Notes under the pieces: model-generated
What the model was told of the DNA's origin: nothing
What the model saw: the letters and a program-made list of their open reading frames with translations, nothing else
The model's database searches: none
Part shown: piece by piece, positions 24,242 to 36,143 of the stretch
Position numbering within the stretch: position 1 is the stretch's first letter
Layout of the letters: the number at the start of each line of letters is the position of its first letter
Translations under genes and position numbers: made by a program
Source of the DNA: Aquanectria penicillioides
Lineage: Eukaryota; Ascomycota; Sordariomycetes; Hypocreales; Nectriaceae
NCBI GenBank assembly: GCA_003415625.1
Contig: PYIU01000003.1
Coordinates: 4,030,001 to 4,094,000 of the forward strand
Reading direction: 5' to 3'
Length of the DNA stretch: 64,000 nucleotides

Positions 24242-25267
24242 GCCCGAGCTGCGATTCATGATGAACGATAAGCGACGTGCGATTTTGATCTCTACTCTTA
24301 TTTGTCATTTGCGGAGTTGTCCTGGCATAGTTTATTTTCCCCTTGGTTGGGTCTTTGGTCGGTTGCATCGGGGTCACAATATCCAAAGGGGTGCATAGCG
24401 TTGAAAACTTAGCGAAAAAGTCGTTTGCTTCAGAAAACCCCTTGATAACTACATGAAGATGACGAAAAGAAAAAAAAGTTGTATATAATCAATAATGAAT
24501 TTTTACCTGTTGGTCAACCTCTCTTGAGACCCTCCAAGCGTGATGTTTTCGAATCTGCCTGGCACTTCAACTTGGCTCACCAGGGTACATCAGCCCTCAC
24601 CCGAATCCCCACAGTGGCGAAGTACCTTGGTCCACAACAGCCTCGGGAAGTTTAGGAAGAAGGCTTGCGTCGTATTGTAGACTTGATGAAACTCTGAGAA
24701 CATGGGAATATATTATGTTGAGCTATGACTTATCGCTATCACTTAGTCTAAACGTGCAGTGCAGCGACAGGGTGATGAGCCGTCTACAGTGTCTCCGGAG
24801 AGCAAATGGGAACGTTGCATCTGTAATGATTATCTCGAAGTGATGATGCGTTATCAAGGTCTACTTGTGCATGATGTGACAAGTAATTGACTGTAACAGT
24901 TTGATTCTAGCCAACGGGTTGCTTTCGAAAGTTGTATTATTCCACTTCACATTAGAGGTCGAAGCATCTCGATTCCACTATTCCTAACTCGGTGCATGTT
25001 CCTACTTTCCTGGGTTTCATACCTGTCTCGGTAGCTAAGTAGGAAATGACGAAGAAACTGGGGCGGAATTGCACTGCCACGCGAGTGTGGCTAGGCAGCA
25101 CAACTGCACTTGCGAATGTTGTGGGTCACACGTGACTACTGGTTTCGGAACAACTGGGAGCTCCGAACGCCAATGCACTTGCGACGTAACCGCGATGGCC
25201 GTGCCTTGCTCCCTGACAAGCTCCATCACAACGACAATCCGAATTCTGGTGCTTCAGCTGCATCACC
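24242..25267. other. Intergenic region, LRR gene to V-ATPase a gene
   Basis: 3' flank of the LRR gene and promoter of the V-ATPase gene. No gene recognised. A CACGTG site lies at 25129-25134. Confidence 0.55.
25129..25134. promoter_or_regulatory. CACGTG (E-box) upstream of V-ATPase subunit a
   Basis: CACGTGAC, preceded by TCA, lies 134-139 bp before the start codon. CACGTG is the core bound by bHLH factors. Function here is inferred only from motif and position. Confidence 0.4.
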
Positions 25268-28070
25268 ATGGCTCCTAAACAGGACACCCCGTTCCGCTCG
25301 GCGGACATGAGCATGGTACAGCTCTATGTCTCCAACGAAATCGGTCGTGAGGTCGTTACGGCCCTTGGCGAGCTTGGACTCTGCCAGTTCCGAGACGTAA
25401 GCGGAATCATCATCATCAAATCCCTCCACGATCTTGTTCGCTAACGCGTTTCTTCTTCATCTAGCTGAACGAGAATGTTAGTGCTTTTCAGCGTACCTTT
25501 ACCCAGGAAATCCGACGCCTCGACAATGTTGAACGACAGCTGCGTACGTGACCCCTAGGCAGCCATCAAAAGCTCCCTCTAACCATTGAATAGGCTACTT
25601 TTATGCGCAGATGGAAAAGATTGGCATCCCACTCCGAAAGCTTGACCTCGATGTTGAGAGACTGGCACCCCCTTCCACCTCGGAAATCGATGAACTCGCC
25701 GAACGAAGCCAGAAGCTCGAGCAGCGAATCTCCGCCCTGAACGAAAGCTACGAGACTTTGAAGAAGCGTGAGGGCGATTTGACCGAGTGGCGCTGGGTCC
25801 TCCGTGAGGCCGGCAGCTTCTTCGATCGCGCGCACGGAAACGTAGAGGAGATTCGAGCTTCGACTGACAACGACGATGCTCCCCTACTCTCGGACATTGA
25901 GCAGCACCATGGGGCTGCTGAGGTTGAGCGATCCTTCTCTGGCATGAACATTGGTTTCGTCGCTGGTGTCATTGCTAGGGACCGAGTTGCTGCCTTTGAG
26001 CGCATCCTTTGGCGCACTCTTCGTGGTAACTTGTACATGAACCAGTCGGAGATCCCCGAGCCTTTGATTGACCCCACCAACAACGAGGCTATTAACAAGA
26101 ACGTTTTCGTCATCTTCGCTCATGGAAAGGAAATCCTCGCCAAGATCCGTAAGATTTCCGAGTCCATGAGTGCTGAGGTCTACAGTGTCGATGAGAACAG
26201 CGATCTTCGACGTGATCAAATCCACGAGGTCAACAACCGACTCAATGATGTGCAGAACGTTCTGAGCAATACGCAAGCGACTCTTCAGGCAGAGCTCAAC
26301 CAGATCTCGCAGTCGTTGTCCGCTTGGATGGTTCTCGTTGCCAAAGAGAAGGCTGTCTACAACACATTGAACCTATTCTCTTACGATAGTGCCCGTCGCA
26401 CTCTCATCGCTGAAGCGTGGGTTCCTACAAATGATCTCGCTCTCATCAGGACCACCCTTCAGGATGTCACCAACCGAGCTGGCCTCTCGGTTCCTTCCAT
26501 CATCAACAAGATCCAGACCAATAAAAACCCTCCCACGTACCTGAAGACCAACAAGTTTACTGAGGGCTTCCAGACTATTGTCAATGCCTACGGCACTGCC
26601 ACATACCAGGAAGTCAACCCGGCAATCCCTGTCTTCGTTACCTTCCCGTTCCTGTTCGCTGTCATGTTTGGTGATTTTGGTCACGCTATCATCATGCTTT
26701 CAGCTGCTCTCGCAATGATCTACTGGGAGAAGTCTTTGAAGAAGGTCACTTTTGAGCTCTTCGCCATGATCTTCTATGGACGATACATTGCTCTTGTCAT
26801 GGCCGTCTTCTCTGTTTTCACTGGTCTTATCTACAACGATGTCTTTTCCAAGTCGATGACTCTTTTCCCAAGCGCTTGGGAGTACCAGAAGCCCGAGGGT
26901 TGGCACAACGGAACTGCTGTCATCGCTACTCTCAACCATGAAGGTTATCGCTACCCCTTTGGTTTGGACTGGGCTTGGCACGGTACTGAGAACGACCTCC
27001 TTTTCAGCAACAGTTACAAGATGAAGATGAGCATCATTCTTGGTTGGGCCCATATGACCTACTCGCTCTGCTTCCAGTTCATGAACGCTCGCCATTTTAA
27101 GAAGCCTATCGACATCTGGGGCAACTTCGTTCCTGGTATGATCTTTTTCCAGTCCATCTTTGGCTACCTTGTGATTTGCATTCTTTACAAGTGGTCTGTT
27201 GATTGGCTCGGCACCGGCCGCCAGCCCCCTGGTCTGCTCAACATGTTGATCTACATGTTCCTGCAGCCTGGCCACCTAGACGAGCGGTTGTATCCTGGAC
27301 AGGAGACGGTTCAGGTCGTTCTTCTACTATTGGCTTTTGTTCAGGTGCCCATCCTCCTCTTCCTCAAGCCCTTCTATCTCAGATGGGAGCACAACCAGGC
27401 TCGTGGCAAGGGCTACCGTAGCATTGGTGAGAACTCCCGCGTTAGTGCCCTGGATGGTGATGATGAGGATGAGGGCCGGGGCAATGGCCACGGCGCAAGC
27501 CTAGATGAGGATGGTGAGGGTGTTGCTATGATCTCCCAGAACATTGACGAGGAGCACGAAGAGTTTGAATTTGGCGAGATCATGATTCACCAAGTTATTC
27601 ATACAATTGGTATGTCCATTGCTACGTGATGTCTACTATCGATTGAAGCTAACCATCTTCTAGAGTTTTGTCTTAACTGTGTCTCGCACACTGCTTCCTA
27701 TCTGCGTCTCTGGGCGTTGTCTCTGGCTCATCAGCAGCTGAGTGTCGTGCTCTGGAGCATGACCCTCGGACCTGCCTTGGCAACCCCCGGTGTCACTGGT
27801 GTTATCATGATTGTCATCTGCTTCTATATGTGGTTCTTCTTGAGTAAGTCCCCAAACTGTCATGAAACCACTACAGTATATCTAACACGAGTGATAGCGA
27901 TTGCCATTTTGGTTTGTATGGAAGGTACCAGTGCCATGTTGCACTCCCTCAGATTGGCGTGGGTCGAGTCCTTCTCTAAATTCGCCGAGTTTGCGGGCTG
28001 GCCTTTCGTGCCCTTCTCGTTCAACACTCTGCTGGAAGAATCGGAGGAATTGAAGGATTACTTGGGTTGA
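25268..28070 (+). CDS. vph1: V-type proton ATPase subunit a (Vph1/Stv1)
   Basis: Five exons, 25268..25396, 25465..25543, 25594..27609, 27664..27843 and 27898..28070, give 858 residues, the normal length. The cytosolic N-terminal half begins [21 protein letters not shown] and contains coiled-coil parts. The C-terminal half has about eight membrane segments, for example [20 protein letters not shown] and the loop around [14 protein letters not shown]. The essential Arg is at about 756 in [16 protein letters not shown]; it strips protons from the c-ring. Subunit a forms the proton half-channels of the Vo sector, acidifying vacuole and Golgi/endosomes. An acidic loop, [16 protein letters not shown], precedes the last helices. 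Most fungi of this group have a single such gene, so the Vph1/Stv1 distinction of yeast may not apply. Its 3' end faces YSH1 at 217 bp. Confidence 0.97.
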
Positions 28071-28287
28071 TGAGCTCGGAAATATTGGGTCAGGTTCACG
28101 GGAGGATAATCCAATTGTTACAGTAGACTTTCCAGTCCCTTTTGTTGTATCATAGGTAACACAACGCGCGTTCTTAGAATTACTTGCTTGTGCCATGACC
28201 CGTCTGTCCGTAGGTGATTGTTTAGCCGAATAAGAAAAACTAGCTACATTGTAATGGCCTTGTCCTTTGCTCCGATAGTTCCTTTTT

Positions 28288-31164
28288 CTAACCCCAAAGA
28301 GGAGCCGTGACCTCAACAGCTCGCTCAACCACTGCCCTGACTCTGTCGGCAAAGATCTTGTTGTTACATTCCACCTCGAGATCCTCCAACCACACCGTTG
28401 CTGACATCCTATCCACCTTGATCGACACGCCGGGCACGGGAATGCCGACCTTGTGCAGCCTCGCAATCTCCTTTCGCTGTCGCTCCTCCAACTCTGCGTT
28501 CGCATCGTCGTCCTCGACTTTCATCGCATCGTCGTCTTCAGGTTCCTCCTTGGCTTTGGGCTCCTCATCCTTAGGAAGGGCAGGCAGCTTCGGGGTGGCA
28601 ACAGGGGCGACGTTGTCCTGGCCGAATTGAGCCTCTAGGAACCACAGCAGACGCTCGAGGCGCTCCTCTGGGCTTGGCGTGCGGTGAGGGTTCTCAGCGG
28701 GGAGATCATGAGTGTGAGAGTGCTTTGCCGAGGAGCGTTTCACCGCGGCAGGAGAACTCTCCACAGAGAAGAGCACCGCCATGACAGAGTCGGCGATGCC
28801 ATCGTTGAGCATGTTGCCCTCCCATTCTAGCTCGACTTCACCATTGGTACGGTAGCGTAGAGTAACACAACCCATGACGAGATATGCTGCCACGAGACTG
28901 GCAACTTCTTCATCCGCCTCCTCTGGCTGAGCAACTTCTCCGTCAACCATGGTGTCATCCCCATTGGTCTGGCCATTCTTCGCGCGATGCATCTCGGGTA
29001 GCTCCTCAATGGTACCAAAGGTTCCCTCGAGCGCCCAACGAACAAGGTCAACTCCAGCGGCGCTCAGAGTTAACCGTTGCTTGCATGTGATGGTTGTCGT
29101 ATTGAGACCTGCGTACTCGCGAAGATCCTCAGGCGCCATGAGCGAGAGCTTGAAATCATTTTGGACCAAAACACCAGTAACTAGCGGAGCCGAAGAACCC
29201 AGATCGGAGTTGAGGTCTTTCGGCGGCTGGATAGAGGCAAGCTTGCCGACGACCTTGGCAGTCTTGTCGGCCTTGAATGGAATGCGGAGTTCCTCGCAGT
29301 TGCGAGGGGAGTATACCTTAACCTTTGTAGTCTTGCTGGCATTGAGAGAAAGAAGTTTTGACTTAAGTCGCATCATGTTGTGCTGTTCGCCGTGGACGAG
29401 GATCTGAGAGAGAAATCAACGATGAATCAAGCACAAAACAACAAAAAGAAACTTACCACGACCGGTGCCGACACTTCCTCAATGAACTCACGATTCTCGA
29501 CACCGTCAACGTGAGCAGCAAAGGAATACTCCTGAACACTGCATCGACGTGGGATATGGACCTTCTCATTGTCGCTGCCTGGTACTCGGCGAGCGCCAGC
29601 CATGCTGCGTGACATGACGGCCTGAATCTGATCCGGTTCCTGCATAATCTGCTTGGCCATGGTGCCTTCAACGCTGTATCCAGTAATGATAACACCGTTT
29701 TTCTCACTTGGCGCCCATCGCTCCAGCAACTCCCGACTGACACCATTCTGAAGCATACCAGGACTGGCAAGCATAACGCAACCGCCCATGTCATCGAATC
29801 GGTCGAGATTCTTGAGCGAGCGGATGTACTTGAAATCCCAAGGACCCCCCTTGCCGGCCCCATCCCCAGAGGCTTCCGCCTCGGCCATGCGCTCTCGGAA
29901 GAGACGCTTGATGTTGTCGTTCATGGCACCAACGTATGTTTGATAGACAAGCATACACTTTCGCGCCAGGTTACTAGCATAGTAGATAGGATATTTCTGA
30001 AACTCGGAATGCTTACCCCAATACTCATCGAGAATAAGCAGTAGTTCCTGGGCTCGACCCAGCGCGAACACGGGCATGAGAACGCGGCCGCCGCGGTTCA
30101 GAATGCCTGTGATCGACTTCATGAGGGCTTGTTCTCGTTCGAGGCGCGGAACGTGAGAGGCGATGCCGTAGGTAGACTCAGTAATGAGGACATCAATCTT
30201 GACACCCTTGGGCACTTCAGCAGATACAAGATGTCTATCCTGTTCTCGCGAGTAATCACCCGTGAAGAATATGTTGAGGCCGGCAATCTCGATCAGGAAC
30301 ATGGCTGCACCGAGGACATGACCAGCAGGATAGGGGGTGATGCGAATGGATGAGATGGTGTGAGTTGTATGGTAGTCAATGGCTTCGATCTGGGGGAAAG
30401 TATTGAGATGGTCTTGCTCCGTATAAACGGGCTGTGATGTTGGGTTTGAAGATGTGTTGCCCACTCGAACACTGTCCTGAATCAACCATTTGTAAATGGC
30501 CTTGGTTGGGTGGGTCATGAAAACACGCCCTCGAAAGTTGGTTTTCGCCAGAACGTAGGGCAATGAAGCTGCATGGTCGACGTGGAAACTATTGCTGGTT
30601 AGCCACAGCTATCTAAGTGGTGAAGTTGGTTGGAGGATGAATCTTAGGGACAGGACGGCATCACGGACGACAATCAGGGACGTGGGTAAATGGACAAGAC
30701 TGTATTGTATTCATCTGGTATACAGAATGGAAAGATATCACATGAACAAAGCTTTTGAATCGGGCAGTACTGTCCGTCCCATCACCAGATCACCAATGTT
30801 GACCGCCGCCCTGTCCAGCCTATAACGTCGAGGGGAGGGAGGGAGCGCTTACTGGCTAATGAGAAGTACGTCAACGGTACTCAGATCGAAGTCGTCGTAG
30901 AATGGCAGAGCAGCGAGTCCATCGTAAGCGGGATGTTGGCCGGCGTCGAGCTGGCATTGACAATTAGAGAGGTTCGTCGCAGGAGCTTGCAAGTACACAT
31001 TGGTCGCTTACCATTACCGTCTTTCCCTTGTATTGGATTATGTGACACGATCGACCGACTTCGTTGCCACCTCCCAGGCAGAGGAACATGAGCTCGTCGG
31101 AGGGGTCAACAGGCTCCTCCACGGCCGCCGCATTCATAGCGGACGCCTTTCGCTTGGACGACAT
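28288..31164 (-). CDS. ysh1: mRNA 3'-end endonuclease Ysh1 (CPSF-73)
   Basis: Four exons read leftward, 31164..31012, 30950..30853, 30588..29457 and 29403..28288, give 832 residues. This is the metallo-beta-lactamase/beta-CASP nuclease that cuts pre-mRNA at the poly(A) site in the cleavage and polyadenylation factor. The zinc motif HFHVDH falls at residues 84-89, and its first His codon is split by intron 2. Other blocks are [81 protein letters not shown] and the C-terminal CPSF73 domain with an acidic linker ([19 protein letters not shown]). Intron 2 is 264 bp, long for this genome. The frame stays open 12 codons upstream of 31164, but MSSKRKAS is the expected N-terminus. It shares a divergent promoter with TAF4. 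Confidence 0.96.
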
Positions 31165-31784
31165 GGTCGCGCAGGCACCTTGTGTCAAGCTCCCAGTCAC
31201 ATCGGCAAGGAACCGGGTTCCTAAAGAGTCAGTTCAGCAGTCTCTTAGACCGCCAAGGAGGTAGGAGTGGCAGCAACTCTGCGCGGCGCAACACGCAGCA
31301 ATGCACGCAGAAGAAGAAGGCTTTGAAAGTTCACGCTTTGTCTAGGTAGAGCTTGGTAGCTGCTCTTCTTAGTCGTCCAAAAGGTAGGTATTTGCAAACG
31401 CGTAGAGTGCCCGGCTAAATTCCGGCATGCAAGGGTGGTGAAGCGGCGCGGCTCTTGCTCACGTGACTTTAAAACTACGCGACTCTCATTCTGGAACCGA
31501 AGCTCTCTCCTTCACGCTCTTGACAGCCAAACACCATCTCGACTCCGCGACGACATTCAACGCCTCCATCTCGCGACGCCTCATCTTCGTCAATCTCTCG
31601 CGAAGGAATTTCGTGCAGAACGCACAGCCAACTCCCCCGAGAGAGCCGCCGAGGTTGAGCGCGTCGGATGGGAGCTGTCACAACTGACGTGACAGGCTTT
31701 CCTGCCTGCTGAGCTCACACTCACTGGCCTTCGGTTCTTCTTTTTCGTCCACATCCCGAGGGATACCCTTTCAAAGCTTCCACC
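31165..31784. other. Divergent promoter region, YSH1/TAF4
   Basis: 620 bp between start codons of two head-to-head general transcription/RNA-processing genes. It contains a TCACGTGAC site near the middle and a pyrimidine-rich leader before TAF4. Shared regulation is inferred from layout. Confidence 0.55.
31459..31467. promoter_or_regulatory. TCACGTGAC site in YSH1/TAF4 promoter
   Basis: Near-palindromic E-box with the flanks preferred by Cbf1-type bHLH factors, about 295 bp from the YSH1 start and 318 bp from the TAF4 start. Motif evidence only. Confidence 0.45.
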
Positions 31785-33733
31785 ATGGCACAGCCTCAGC
31801 CCCAGGCGCCGGCACAAGTTCCGCCGCGCGCGTTCTCACCTCCGCAGCACACGCCCTCCCCTGCCGCGTCGCAGTCCAGCTTTGCGCTCCCTCCCAACAA
31901 ACGAGTTCGTACCGATGGCCCTCCTTCGCAGCCCGAATCGCCTTATGCTACATCGCCATATACCGCGAGTCCCGTGGCTGGAACACCTCCAGCTACCGCG
32001 GGGTCACCTGCGTATGCGCAAAGCCCGGCTTTGCCGGCAGCATATTCTACTCCATACACCAATGGACACACGACCCCTGGGCTAAATCTCCCAGATGGAC
32101 GACCAAACTCGACGCCTCCGGTGCAGCCTCAGCATCATTTACCGACTCCTCTGCCCCAGTATACAACAGCAACTATGGCACCTGCTCAGACTGCAGCAGT
32201 GGCTCCCCAGGGCCCTGGTGTCATGGGTCCTCCGCAGCGCCCGGCAGAACGACCCACAAAGGATTACGAGTACGATGTTACTGACTCTTTAGCCGGGACC
32301 GGCATCGATCTCCGAGCTGAAGAGCAATACATGAACGATCTATACTCGACCAATTTCGATGTCAATGATGCAAGAACGGGATTCGCCCATCACCCACCGG
32401 GGCCGAAATCTACATTCTATGGCGCTGGCCCAGCAAACCAGCCTACTCAGTCTACCCCAAACCAGTCTCAAGATCAGTTCGCCGCCCAACAGGCTGAGAG
32501 GGCCTGGTCCGAATCGTCGATGAGATTGGCGATGCAGAGAACTCAGGAGATTAGCGACCCTTTCCTGTTGGTTGCGATGCTGCACCGTCGTGCCGAGAGG
32601 ATCGCCCGGGAGCATCACCTCAACCTCAATTTGGATCTTAAAAACAGTCAGACCATGGGCAAGATGAGACTTCCGGAACAGTTTTCTCAGCCACGCGTCA
32701 CCGTCAAGGTCACTCCTGGTCCCGATTCAACTATGGTTCACACAACAGGCTCATATATTCCTCATGATGCTTACCTAGTTGATCAATTAGCATTGATGTC
32801 GATCGCTACGAAGCAGAGGCTGCGTGAGCTTGTTGGAGATGCCAATCTCATTGCCTCCAACCGTCAGAAGACATCGCATGGTGATGTTCCAGATGACTGG
32901 GCAATCGCTGCGGCACCGATGAATGCAGAGCCTCTGGATCCTATCGATGGCCAGAAGAATGAATCTGAAACAGTCGACGGTGCCGATGGGGATGGAACAA
33001 ACCCCTTGAAGCGTAAGTCCAGTTGTAGTCACAACATATCTATGAATACTAAGAGATCACAGGCTCTGGTGATGCAGCTGGTATAGGAAGCAACGGAGCG
33101 CCCAAGAAGTTGCCCAAAATGTCATCGTACATGACAGCAACGATGCGTGAATTAGCACGACAAGAGCGTGAGTGGGAAGAGGCACGATTACGAAAGCGTC
33201 AACATCGTAAAGATGGTGTTCCAGATCCGGGAACCACAACTTCACGATCTGGTAGCGTAGCACCTGGCACACCAGGTTCAGTTGCGCCAGAACCAGAGAA
33301 AGCGATGACCAAGAAGGAAATGAAGAAAAACCAAGCTCTCAAGGCCGCCGAAGCCAACAGCCACGCGAACCAGAACATGACGAGTAGCATGTTTGCTGGA
33401 TTAGGAGGCAAAGGTGGACTTTTTGGCAAGAAAAAGACTGGCAAGACTTACGATTGGATGAATGTTGGTCGTGGAGGAAGCGGTGCTAGCACGCCTACGA
33501 GGAACGCACCTGGCCCCGGCAAGGGGACCGGAGGCTCGGGAGCCGCAGCAGCGCCGGCAAACCTCGCCATGACGACCGAGGGACGAAACCGGTTCGGCAC
33601 TTGGCGAGAAGATAAGGAGAAGGGAAAGAACATCCAGTTGAGAGACTGGGTAGCGGTGCTGGAACGTGATGGCCGGGAACACCGGGCACTCCAACGAGCG
33701 TACATGGGTCTGGAGGCGTCAAACCCCAAATAA
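31785..33733 (+). CDS. taf4: Transcription initiation factor TFIID subunit 4 (TAF4)
   Basis: Two exons, 31785..33012 and 33063..33733, with a 50-bp intron, give 632 residues. The first about 160 residues are disordered, rich in Pro, Gln, Ser and Ala, as in other TAF4 proteins. The TAF4 domain follows at about 240-600. Its histone-fold-like helices are AERAWSESSMRLAMQRTQEIS and SDPFLLVAMLHRRAERIA, then YLVDQLALMSIATKQRLREL. After the intron come KKLPKMSSYMTATMRELARQ and a basic C-terminal part ending LRDWVAVLERDGREHRALQR. TAF4 pairs with TAF12 and helps form the TFIID core for RNA polymerase II promoter recognition. The start gives MAQPQPQAPAQVPPR in a good context (CACCATGGC). Confidence 0.93.
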
Positions 33734-34624
33734 AAGAAGTCGAATTGGCAATTAATGGAAGGCGAAGAATCAAGGAACTGAGGGGGGGAGGCACCAGGGG
33801 CAAGGAAAGGGGAAAAGATACCCTGCGCCGTGTATGTTTTGTGAGATTTTGACTTAGCCCGGCGTTATCTTGAGGCATAGGGAATGGCAGGATTAGGCAT
33901 TGCGAGCGGGATGCATGGAAGGAAGAAGAGAGAATGACGCGGACAAAGCCATGCCATGCCAAAGCGTCGTAATGACTTGTGTAGGATTTCTGAGCTGGAG
34001 AGGAGCGGAGAAGCGAATGGCCATGGACGGGTCAAGTGAAGGGAAGAAGCAGATAGGGAAGAAAAGAATCTTGCCACAACCTGGTCGCATTCCCCTTGGT
34101 GATGAGATGCATTCCTTGTGAGTGGGCCTGAAGGTTGGAGGCTTATTTTGGCCAGAAGCCTGGCCTTGTCCGTGAAGGCATGCAAGAAAAGCTGAGTTGG
34201 CGAAGACGTATGTTGTATTAGTTAAAGAAGGGATTCATTCTGTTGGCGTTTAAAAGTGGGACTATGGCGGCATAGACTTACTTCCCCCTCCCTTCCTGGG
34301 CAACATCGATCGCAACAACCTCCACCTCAACATCAACATCAACCTCAACCTCAACCTCAACCTCATCCTCGAGCGACAACCTCAACGCCAAGCAAAATAT
34401 CTTGCTCGTGCTTTCTTTCGGGCCGGGTTAGACAACTGCTGAGTTGGATATAGTGCCTGGCAACTGGGCTAACCTGACACCAACGATCGCCGGCGGCAAA
34501 GCCAAGGGTCCGGAGCAACCACCTTATCAAGGGAGAGAGTATTAGCAGCAGTCGCAGATCTAGATCTCATACCCGCCGACAAGATCCATTCCACCATCAC
34601 CAGCCAAGGAAGCGTGGTGCAACT
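33734..34624. other. Intergenic region, TAF4 to Nit-type amidase
   Basis: 3' flank and promoter. It contains a TCAACC/TCAACA tandem tract at about 34327-34365, whose frames read only Gln/Pro or Asn/Leu repeats. No other gene. Confidence 0.55.
34327..34365. repeat. (TCAACC)n minisatellite-like tract
   Basis: About six copies of a 6-bp TCAACC/TCAACA unit, 260-300 bp upstream of the amidase start. Confidence 0.8.
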
Positions 34625-36143
34625 ATGGCGATTGCGGTAAGCGTGCTCTCCCCCTCTTTTTGACTGAGACGAAGGGAAAAGAGAAGCGCCAAGTGAGAGA
34701 TAGTATGAGATAGCTGACATGAATGTGGGGGTGCGATGCAGGCAGTCGGCCAGATCTGCGCGACAGCGTCAATCAAGGGAAATCTGGAACAATGTGTCAG
34801 ACTGGTAGGCAGGGCGGCGGCGGGAGGGGCCAAGGTGCGTATGAGAATGACATATCATGTGGGGGGGAAGGCGTTGTGCCATGGCGTCGAGAAGTCGAGA
34901 CACTATCTTGGGCTGAGGGGGGTGAGGATGGGTCGGGGAGCTGAAGGACAACGGGATCCGCAACGTGGTTCGGGACAAGTGTCGGCCGAAAGAGGAGAGA
35001 CTCAAGACTCAAAAGCGACGCAGAGGCCATGGTGGTGAGGTCGTCTTGGTCTCGAGCAGGCAGACGCAAGGGCCCAGCAGAGGCGCAAAGGAGGCTCTGT
35101 GAGCAACTCTGGAAGTCGAGACGTGGTGAATGCTCCCGTGAGACATACGCAGGGCCGACTTGTGGAGATTGCGCACACACCCCTCCTCCTCATCGTCCTC
35201 TTCTTCCTCATCCTCGTCCTCGTCCACCTCCTCTCAGACCCGCCAATGTCTCCCCCAGATCTGTCTCACCGGCCCAGAGCGGCGGTACCTCGTTCACTAC
35301 ATCCTCCTCCCTTATTCACACGGTATACTTACAGCCATTCCCCAGATTCTATTCCTGCCTGAAGCCTCCGATTACATTGCCATCAACGCCCAGGCCTCGC
35401 TCGAGCTTGCGGAGCCGCAATCCAGCTCTCCCTTTGTGAAGGGGCTTCAGGATGCCGCACGCACTCACGGCATTGCTGTCCACGTGGGCATCCACCACCG
35501 CCCTGCGGCTGATGGCAAGCTGTTGAACCGGAACCTTTACATCTCCTCAGAGGGCCTCATCGATGAGACCGCGACCTACGACAAGCTGCACGTCTTTGAC
35601 TATGGCTCCCTCAAGGAGAGCGCCACTGTCCAGCCCGGTCCATCGCTGACGGCCCCGTTCGACTCACCTGTTGGTCGTATTGGCAGTCTCATCTGCTTTG
35701 ATTTGCGCTTCTCCGAGGCGGCATTGGCGCTGGCCCAGCCAGGCCCGAATAGCGCTTGGGCGCAACGGCCAGCGCAGATCCTAACTTACCCCAGCGCGTT
35801 TACTCTGCGAACGGGTATCGCGCACTGGGAAACGCTGCTGCGCGCGCGCGCCATCGAGACGGAGAGCTGGGTCATCGCGGCAGCTCAAGTGGGATGGCAC
35901 AACGAGAAACGGGCGAGCTTCGGCCGGAGCTTGGTGGTGGATCCGTGGGGCCGTGTTGTGCTCCGGCTCCGGGGCACGGTCGGGTACACCGGCGATGCCG
36001 AGACGGACGCGGCGGCCAAAGCTAGAGGCATCCTAGAGGGCACGGCCGAGGAGGGTGCAGTCGAGGAATTGGGATTTGTCGACATTGACCTAGAACAATG
36101 GGAGCGGGTCCGCAGTGACATGCCGCTGAAGCGCCGAATGTGA
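34625..36143 (+). CDS. NIT2: Nit-type carbon-nitrogen hydrolase (deaminated glutathione amidase-like)
   Basis: Three exons, 34625..34636, 34742..34834 and 35346..36143, give 300 residues. Exon 1 codes only MAIA. The catalytic triad of the nitrilase superfamily is complete: Glu41 (LFLPEASDY), Lys115 (TYDKLHVFD) and Cys152 (SLICFDLRF). RALRIG-type elements usual for Nit1/Nit2 are seen as RNLYISSEG, LRARAIETESWVIAAAQ and GRSLVVDPWGRVV. The family repairs side products such as deaminated glutathione, or hydrolyses omega-amides; the close match of the DKLHVFD and ICFDLRF regions favours the former. Intron 2 is 511 bp, far above the usual size here. The protein aligns without a gap across it, so no extra exon is needed. 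Exon 1 is inferred from frame and splice sites. Confidence 0.9.

Noticed and set aside
29427..31224. Antisense frames over YSH1 and other genes
   Set aside because: They are shadows of the coding strand's codon bias with no motif of their own.
34256..34453. Gln/Pro-rich small frame over the TCAACC tract
   Set aside because: It arises from the repeat itself and has no flanking coding sequence.
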